Assembly: GCF_024296925.1 (NCBI RefSeq)
Contig: NZ_CP101125.1
Span: forward strand, 5,148,501 to 5,212,500
Reading direction: 5' to 3'
From: Pseudomonas nunensis
Lineage (GTDB): Bacteria; Pseudomonadota; Gammaproteobacteria; Pseudomonadales; Pseudomonadaceae
Length of the DNA stretch: 64,000 bases
Shown here: positions 58,712 through 64,000 of the stretch, piece by piece
Numbering within the stretch: position 1 is the stretch's first letter
Layout: every line of letters begins with the position of its first letter
The notes under the pieces: generated by a model
What the model was told of the DNA's origin: nothing
What the model saw: only the letters and a program-made list of their open reading frames with translations
The model's database searches: none
Made by a program: the position numbers and the translations under genes

Positions 58712-59806
58712 ATTTACGGTTTAGAAGACATCCCCCTGCTGAGCTTGATCGAACTGCTCAGCGGCCTGTTTCTGCTGATCGCCGGCGCCGAGCTGATGGT
58801 GCGCGCCGCCGTGCGCCTGGCCGCGCGCCTGCATGTGCGGCCGCTGATCATCGGCCTGACCATCGTCGCCCTCGGCAGCAGCGCGCCGCAAATGGCCGTC
58901 AGCCTGCAAGCGATGCTCGCGCAAAACGCTGACATCGCCGTCGGCAGCGTAATCGGTAGCAGCATCTTCAATATCCTCGTCACCCTTGGCCTGTCAGCGC
59001 TGATCATTCCATTGCGCGTGTCGCGGCAATTGGTGCGTCTGGACATCCCGCTGATGATCGGCGCCAGCCTGCTGGTCTGCGTATTGGCCTGGAACGAAGA
59101 ACTGACCCGCACCGACGGCGTGATCCTGTTAGGCGCGCTGGTGTTGTACTTGGGTTTGCTGCTGCGCCAGTCGCGGCACTCGGCCCGGCCGCCATCGAGC
59201 GATGAATCGAAGGCACAGGCGCCGTGGATCAGCAGTCTGTTGATGATCGTCGCCGGGCTGGCGATGCTGGTGTATGCCGGGCATTTGTTGCTGGGGGCCG
59301 CGGTATCGGTCGCCACCGACCTGGGGCTGTCGGAGCGCATCATCGGCCTGACCATCGTCGCCATCAGCACGTCCCTGCCGGAACTGGCCACCTCGTTGAT
59401 CGCCGCGTTGCGCGGTCAGCGCGAGATCGCCGTGGGCAACGTGATCGGCAGCAATCTGTTCAACCTGTTGGGCGTGCTCGGCTTTACCGCATTGGTGGCG
59501 CCGTCGCCGCTGTCGGTGTCGCCCAACGCGCTGGCTTTCGACTTGCCGGTGATGCTCGGCGTCGCCGTGCTGTGCCTGCCGGTGTTCTATTCCGGTTATC
59601 GGGTCACCCGCGCCGAGGGCCTGCTGTTTTTGGGTTTGTACCTGGCGTATGGGTTGCACGTGGTGTCGTTCACCACCGGCATGCCGCTGGCCGGCAAGCT
59701 TGAACACTTGATGCTGATTTTCGTCCTGCCGGCGCTGGTGGCGTTCTTGCTGTTTACGTCGCTGCGCGCCTGGCGTCGCCAACACCACAAGAGGGATGTG
59801 CCATGA
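58712..59806 (+). CDS. CaCA-family Ca2+/Na+ antiporter-like membrane protein
   Basis: About 353-364 residues, ten helices, two inverted repeats: alpha-1 LIIGLTIVALGSSAPQM and alpha-2 IIGLTIVAISTSLPELAT. The acidic residue of alpha-1 that binds calcium in NCX/YrbG proteins is Gln (Q49 counting from the TTG); alpha-2 keeps Glu (E213). Ion specificity may thus differ. The start is uncertain: TTG at 58745 has a poor ribosome site, whereas ATT at 58712-58714 has GGAG 7 bases upstream and is in frame; I give the longer span. Four-base overlap with the next gene. Confidence 0.82.
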   Translation: MYGLEDIPLLSLIELLSGLFLLIAGAELMVRAAVRLAARLHVRPLIIGLTIVALGSSAPQMAVSLQAMLAQNADIAVGSVIGSSIFNILVTLGLSALIIPLRVSRQLVRLDIPLMIGASLLVCVLAWNEELTRTDGVILLGALVLYLGLLLRQSRHSARPPSSDESKAQAPWISSLLMIVAGLAMLVYAGHLLLGAAVSVATDLGLSERIIGLTIVAISTSLPELATSLIAALRGQREIAVGNVIGSNLFNLLGVLGFTALVAPSPLSVSPNALAFDLPVMLGVAVLCLPVFYSGYRVTRAEGLLFLGLYLAYGLHVVSFTTGMPLAGKLEHLMLIFVLPALVAFLLFTSLRAWRRQHHKRDVP

Positions 59807-60183
59807 CCGAAAACAAAAAGCCCGGCGTTGAAGTCCGCCGCCAAGTGATGGGCGATGCCTTCGTCGACCGCGCGTTGGGCAATGCTACCGAGTTCAGTCA
59901 GCCGCTACAGGATTTCGTCAACGAACACGCCTGGGGCAGCGTCTGGAATCGCGAAGGCCTGTCGCTGAAAACCCGCAGCCTGATCACCCTCGCCGCGCTG
60001 ACCGCGCTGAAGTGCCCGCAAGAGTTGAAAGGTCATGTGCGCGGCGCGTTGAACAACGGCTGCACCGTGGAAGAGATCCGCGAGGCGCTGCTGCATTGCG
60101 CGGTGTATGCCGGCGTGCCAGCGGCGATTGATGCGTTTCGCGCGGCGCAGGAAGTGATAGATAGTTACCAGAAGCCGGAGTAA
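59803..60183 (+). CDS. Carboxymuconolactone decarboxylase-family protein
   Basis: A 126-residue CMD-domain protein (about 35-115; LSLKTRSLITLAALTALKCPQELKGHVRGALNNG, ALLHCAVYAGVPAA). It resembles PcaC of protocatechuate degradation, but no pca genes are near and only single Cys residues are present rather than the AhpD CxxC. Function is therefore open (decarboxylase, isomerase or peroxidase partner). It overlaps the antiporter gene by ATGA, so the two are co-translated. Confidence 0.82.
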   Translation: MTENKKPGVEVRRQVMGDAFVDRALGNATEFSQPLQDFVNEHAWGSVWNREGLSLKTRSLITLAALTALKCPQELKGHVRGALNNGCTVEEIREALLHCAVYAGVPAAIDAFRAAQEVIDSYQKPE

Positions 60184-60215
60184 ATCGCAGGTATTTGTGG
60201 TGACTGTTCCGCCGT

Positions 60216-60309
60216 CTTCGCGAGCAAGCCCGCTCCCACAGTAGATCGAACCGAACACAAATTTTGTGTCCACTGGAGATCCACTGTGGGAGCGGGCTTG
60301 CTCGCGAAG
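60216..60309. repeat. REP pair (GTGGGAGCG family) in reversed order
   Basis: The reverse arm CTTCGCGAGCAAGCCCGCTC precedes the forward arm; between them is a separate ACACAAATTTTGTGT palindrome (60255-60269). Confidence 0.88.
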
Positions 60310-60339
60310 GGGCCCTCAAGAACACCAAAAAACCTGAAG

Positions 60340-61281
60340 CTAGATCCACCCACCCCACTGCAACACAAAGATCCCGATATTGGTGGTCACCGCCGCCATC
60401 AACGTGGTGATCACAATGATCGCCGCCGCCAGTTCATGGTTGCCGTTAGCCTGGCGCGCCATGACAAAACTCGCCGCCGCCGTCGGGCTGCCGAAGTACA
60501 GAAACAGAATCCCCAACTCCGCCCCGCGAAAACCCCACAACCACGCGCCAACAGTCGCGAATACCGGCAGGCCGATCATCTTCACCAGGCTGGAGCTCAG
60601 CGCCATGCTGCCGCTTTTGCGCAACGCCGCGAGCGACAAAGTGCCGCCGATGCAGATCAGCGCCAATGGCAAGGTGGTTTGCGCCAGGTACTGGCCGGAG
60701 GTTTCCAGCCACCCCGGCAAACCGATTTTGAAATAGGCAAACGGCGCCGCCGCAAACACGCTGATGATCAACGGGTTGCTGAACACGCTTTTGCAGATGC
60801 TCCACGGATCGGACTTGATCACCGGGCTGTACACCGCCAGTACGATGGTCGAGAGGGTGTTGTAGAACAGGATCACTAGCGCTGCGAGAATCGCCCCGAG
60901 GGAAATCCCGTAGTCGCCGTACATGCTCGCCGCCAGCGCGAGGCCGATCACGCCGTTGTTGCCGCGAAACGCGCCCTGGGTGTAGATGCCGCGATCTTCG
61001 CGCGGACACTTCCAGATCGCCCAACCCCAGGCGCCGGCAAAACTCACCAGCGTGGCCAACGAGAAATAGATCAGCAGCGCCGGTTGCAACGCGGCGTGCA
61101 GGTCGGCATGCAGGATGCCCAGAAACAGCAACGCCGGCATGGTGACGTTAAACACCAGGGCCGACGCGGTATGGATGAAGTTGTCGTTGATCCAGTCGAT
61201 GCGCTTGAGCAGCACACCCAGAAACAGCATGGCAAACACCGGCGCGGTGATGTTCAGGGTTTCGAGGAAGATTGCCAGCAT
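60340..61281 (-). CDS. AEC-family transporter
   Basis: A 313-residue auxin-efflux-carrier-type membrane protein with about ten helices in two inverted halves, containing FRGNNGVIGLALAAS and the FLYFGSPTAAASFVMARQ block typical of bacterial AEC permeases. Such carriers export or exchange organic acids or other anions; the substrate is unknown. It stands apart, between reversed REP pairs and convergent to the CMD gene. Confidence 0.85.
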   Translation of the reverse strand: MLAIFLETLNITAPVFAMLFLGVLLKRIDWINDNFIHTASALVFNVTMPALLFLGILHADLHAALQPALLIYFSLATLVSFAGAWGWAIWKCPREDRGIYTQGAFRGNNGVIGLALAASMYGDYGISLGAILAALVILFYNTLSTIVLAVYSPVIKSDPWSICKSVFSNPLIISVFAAAPFAYFKIGLPGWLETSGQYLAQTTLPLALICIGGTLSLAALRKSGSMALSSSLVKMIGLPVFATVGAWLWGFRGAELGILFLYFGSPTAAASFVMARQANGNHELAAAIIVITTLMAAVTTNIGIFVLQWGGWI

Positions 61282-61358
61282 GCCGGGGAGAACCTTGGGT
61301 GGGTGTCGTTAGTGGGCTAATGATAAGCCACCGAGGACTTCGGCGTCTGGTCGGCCGC

Positions 61359-61425
61359 CTTCGCGAGCAAGCCCGCTCCCACAGGGGAATGCATTTCAAA
61401 TGTGGGAGCGGGCTTGCTCGCGAAG
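61359..61425. repeat. REP pair (GTGGGAGCG family), reversed order, short spacer
   Basis: CTTCGCGAGCAAGCCCGCTC is followed after only 17 bases by the forward TGTGGGAGCGGGCTTGCTCG unit, between garD and the AEC gene. Confidence 0.88.
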
Positions 61426-61440
61426 AACGATAACGCAGTC

Positions 61441-62994
61441 TTACGTGATCGGCGCCGGGTTAAACAACGTGATGTCGTTATGCAGTTTGTGCTGCTCGGC
61501 CCACGTTTGTTTCTTGCCGCTGGCCACGTCCAGGTAGTAGTGAAACAACTCCCAGCCCAGATCCTCAATTGAAGCCCGGCCAGTTGCAATCCGCCCGGCA
61601 TCGATGTCGATCAGGTCCGGCCAGCGCTGCGCCAGTTCGGTTCGGGTCGACACCTTCACCACCGGCGCCATCGCCAGACCATACGGCGTACCGCGCCCGG
61701 TGGTGAACACGTGCAGGTTCATCCCCGCCGCCAGTTGCAACGTCCCGCAGACAAAATCACTGGCCGGGGTCGCGCAGAAGATCAGGCCTTTGCGCTTGAA
61801 GCGTTCGCCAGGGCCGAGCACGCCATTGATCGCGCTGCTGCCGGATTTGACGATCGAGCCCAGGGACTTCTCGACAATGTTCGACAACCCACCCTTCTTG
61901 TTCCCCGGCGTGGTGTTGGCGCTGCGGTCCGCTTCGCCCTTGGCCAGGTAACGGTCGTACCAGTCCATTTCCCGCACCAGTTCCTCGGCGACTTCCTTGG
62001 TTTCGGCACGGGACGTCAGCAAGTAAATCGCATCGCGTACTTCGGTGACTTCGGAAAACATCACCGTCGCACCCGCTCGCAACAACAAGTCCGAGGCATA
62101 ACCCAGCGCCGGGTTGGCGGTGATGCCGGAAAACGCATCGCTGCCGCCGCACTGCATGCCCAGGATCAACTCGGACGCCGGCACGGTTTCCCGGCGACGT
62201 TGATCGAGCTTCTTCAGACGGGTTTCGGCCAGCGCCATGATCTGCTCGATCATTTCGGTAAAACCGTGACTCGAATCCTGCAAGCGATACAACCACGGCT
62301 CGCTCAGATCCACCGAGCTGTCGTTGTCGTGCATCACCTGCCCGGCCTGCAACTTCTCGCAACCGAGGCTGATCACCAAGGCTTCGCCACCCAGGTTCGG
62401 GTTGCGCGCCAGGTTACGCACGGTGCGGATCGGGATGTAGGCGTCGGTGGCCGTGATCGCCACGCCACAGCCGTAACTGTGGGTCAGCGCCACCACGTCA
62501 TCGACGTTCGGGTACAGCGGCAGCAACTCGTCCTTGATGCGCTTGACCGCATGATCGAGCACGCCGGTGACGCACTGCACGGTCGTGGTAATCCCCAGGA
62601 TGTTGCGCGTGCCGACGGTGCCGTCGGCGTTGCGATAACCCTCGAAGGTAAAGCCTTCCAGCGGTGCCTGGCTCGCCGGCACATCGGTGGACAGCGGCAG
62701 GCTGTCCAGCGGTGGCGCGGTGGGCATGCGCAGTTGATCTTCCTTGACCCAACTGCCGCGCGGAATCGGCTGCAAGGCGTAGCCGATGGTCTGGCCGTAA
62801 CGAATCACCTGACCGCCCTCGGGAATGTCCTCGAGGGTGACCTTATGGCTCTGCGGCACAAAATCCACCGTCACCAGGCCATCGGGAAATTCGGTGCCGG
62901 CCGGCACGCCCTGGTCGTTGACCACGATCACCACATTGTCCCGCTCGTGCAGGCGGATGTAGCGCGGCGAGTCGGAATGTTCAATCAACTGCAT
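61441..62994 (-). CDS. garD: Galactarate dehydratase GarD
   Basis: A 517-residue UxaA-type dehydratase converting galactarate to 5-keto-4-deoxyglucarate. The N-terminal SAF-like domain (about 10-85) is followed by the iron-dependent catalytic region with [21 protein letters not shown] and [14 protein letters not shown], then the C-terminal [29 protein letters not shown] hexarate permease gene lies 11 bases away in the same direction, making a catabolic operon. Confidence 0.93.
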   Translation of the reverse strand: MQLIEHSDSPRYIRLHERDNVVIVVNDQGVPAGTEFPDGLVTVDFVPQSHKVTLEDIPEGGQVIRYGQTIGYALQPIPRGSWVKEDQLRMPTAPPLDSLPLSTDVPASQAPLEGFTFEGYRNADGTVGTRNILGITTTVQCVTGVLDHAVKRIKDELLPLYPNVDDVVALTHSYGCGVAITATDAYIPIRTVRNLARNPNLGGEALVISLGCEKLQAGQVMHDNDSSVDLSEPWLYRLQDSSHGFTEMIEQIMALAETRLKKLDQRRRETVPASELILGMQCGGSDAFSGITANPALGYASDLLLRAGATVMFSEVTEVRDAIYLLTSRAETKEVAEELVREMDWYDRYLAKGEADRSANTTPGNKKGGLSNIVEKSLGSIVKSGSSAINGVLGPGERFKRKGLIFCATPASDFVCGTLQLAAGMNLHVFTTGRGTPYGLAMAPVVKVSTRTELAQRWPDLIDIDAGRIATGRASIEDLGWELFHYYLDVASGKKQTWAEQHKLHNDITLFNPAPIT

Positions 62995-63005
62995 GACGCC
63001 GCTCC

Positions 63006-64000
63006 TCAGGAATGCGCTTGAGACAATTTGTTGGTCACTTCAGGACCATTGACGGGTGGCTCTTTCAACACCACGCGTTTGATCGGGCCAACGATCACCA
63101 GGTAGCTGAACACTGCGACCAGTGCGTTGCAACCGACAAACACCAGCGCCCATTTGAACGAACCGGTGGAGCTGATGATGTAGCCGATCACGATCGGGGT
63201 AGTGATCGAAGCGATGTTGCCGAACATGTTGAACAGGCCGCCACTCAAACCGGCAATCTGTTTTGGCGAGGTGTCGGAAACGACCGCCCAGCCCAGTGCA
63301 CCAACGCCTTTACCGAAGAATGCCAGGGCCATGAAGCCGACGACCATCCATTCGATGTCCACGTAGTTGCACGCGACGATGCTGCTGGAGACCAGCAGGC
63401 CGGCGATGATCGGCGCCTTGCGGGCGAAGGTCAGGGAATGGCCCTTGCGCAGCAGGTAATCGGAAATCACTCCGCCGAGCACACCACCGATAAAGCCGCA
63501 AATCGCCGGCAACGAGGCAATGAAACCGGCCTTGAGAATGGTCATGCCGCGTTCTTGCACCAGGTACACCGGGAACCAGGTCAGGAAGAAGTAGGTGATG
63601 CCGTTGATGCAGTATTGGCCCAGGTACACGCCGAGCATCATGCGGTTGGTCAGCAACTGGCGGATGTAGTCCCACTTCGGACCGTCGACCTTTTTGCCTT
63701 TGCCTTTGTCCTGGTCCATATCGACCATACCGCCGTTATCAGCGATGTGCTTGAACTCGGCTTCGTTGATCATCGGGTGCTGGCGCGGGCTGTGGATAAC
63801 TTTCAGCCAGATCAGCGAGAACACGATGCCGATGGCACCCATCACGATGAACACGTGCTGCCAGCCGAAGCTGTAGACGATCCAGCCCATCAGCGGTGCG
63901 AACAACACGGTGGCAAAGTATTGCGCCGAGTTGAAAATCGCCGAGGCGGTGCCGCGTTCAGCGGTCGGGAACCAGGCTGCCACGATACGTGCGTTGCCGG
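63006..64000 (-). CDS. MFS hexarate (glucarate/galactarate) permease, 5' end missing
   Basis: The reading frame runs off the right edge; 331 C-terminal residues are visible. They start within the cytoplasmic-loop motif [23 protein letters not shown] of the anion:cation symporter (GudP/GarP/ExuT) family and include about nine helices. An in-frame GTG at 63981-63983 is internal, not the start. Import of glucarate or galactarate fits the garD gene downstream. Confidence 0.9.
   Translation of the reverse strand, partial: GNARIVAAWFPTAERGTASAIFNSAQYFATVLFAPLMGWIVYSFGWQHVFIVMGAIGIVFSLIWLKVIHSPRQHPMINEAEFKHIADNGGMVDMDQDKGKGKKVDGPKWDYIRQLLTNRMMLGVYLGQYCINGITYFFLTWFPVYLVQERGMTILKAGFIASLPAICGFIGGVLGGVISDYLLRKGHSLTFARKAPIIAGLLVSSSIVACNYVDIEWMVVGFMALAFFGKGVGALGWAVVSDTSPKQIAGLSGGLFNMFGNIASITTPIVIGYIISSTGSFKWALVFVGCNALVAVFSYLVIVGPIKRVVLKEPPVNGPEVTNKLSQAHS

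Noticed and set aside
59803..60183. CMD protein as PcaC of protocatechuate degradation
   Set aside because: No pca genes are present and the sequence differs from PcaC outside the core domain.

Overview
The window is chromosomal DNA of a Pseudomonas, most likely of the P. fluorescens group. The evidence is GC-rich coding sequence, the pseudomonad gene order algW–his–murA–mla–kds–lpt–rpoN–ptsN–sodM–fumC–fagA–tldD–yhdP–rng–mre–gatCAB, a fused CysNC, and many paired P. fluorescens-type REP elements (GTGGGAGCGGGCTTGCTCGCGAA and GTAGGAGCGAGGCTTGCCCGCGAA families). I see no rRNA or tRNA gene, prophage, insertion sequence, transposase, CRISPR array or conjugative gene. The species assignment is inference.

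Left part (1-16.7 kb, the more variable part). It opens with a short LOV blue-light photoreceptor, a translationally adjacent PilZ-like protein and a convergent MerR regulator resembling LitR/CarH but lacking the B12-photosensing residues (class II LitR type). These are followed by a membrane-tethered monooxygenase-fold protein and a folM-folE-folX pterin operon. I read this as a light-response module that includes tetrahydromonapterin synthesis. Then come a DUF1244/HopJ pair, a class III aminotransferase, divergent trxB/cysZ, a glycosyltransferase, an Old Yellow Enzyme, a glutathione peroxidase, slyD, a DUF3565 protein, and pta with a YihG-like acyltransferase.

Middle part (16.7-37.3 kb). 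This is conserved housekeeping: sulfate activation (cysD-cysNC), a Nif3-family protein, the periplasmic protease AlgW, histidine biosynthesis (hisC-hisD-hisG), and a cell-envelope block in two divergent transcription units. One unit is mlaFEDCB-ibaG-murA (outer-membrane lipid asymmetry and peptidoglycan precursor). The other is kdsD-kdsC-lptC-lptA-lptB (Kdo synthesis and LPS transport), followed by rpoN-hpf-ptsN-rapZ-npr (sigma-54 and the nitrogen PTS).

Right part (37.3-64 kb). It contains a ZIP metal transporter; an iron-starvation operon fagA-fumC-orf-sodM behind Fur-like boxes; the modulator protease pair PmbA/TldD; DarP; a Nit-type amidase; YhdP, RNase G and Maf; the rod-shape operon mreB-mreC-mreD; the gatCAB amidotransferase; and an RlpA-like lipoprotein. 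It ends with a Ca2+/Na+ antiporter-like gene, a CMD-family protein, an AEC carrier, galactarate dehydratase, and a hexarate MFS permease cut by the window end. Almost every boundary between transcription units carries a REP pair and/or an intrinsic terminator. The only gene-free stretch above 300 bases is 8324-8638, between trxB and cysZ; it holds a terminator-like hairpin pointing toward trxB.
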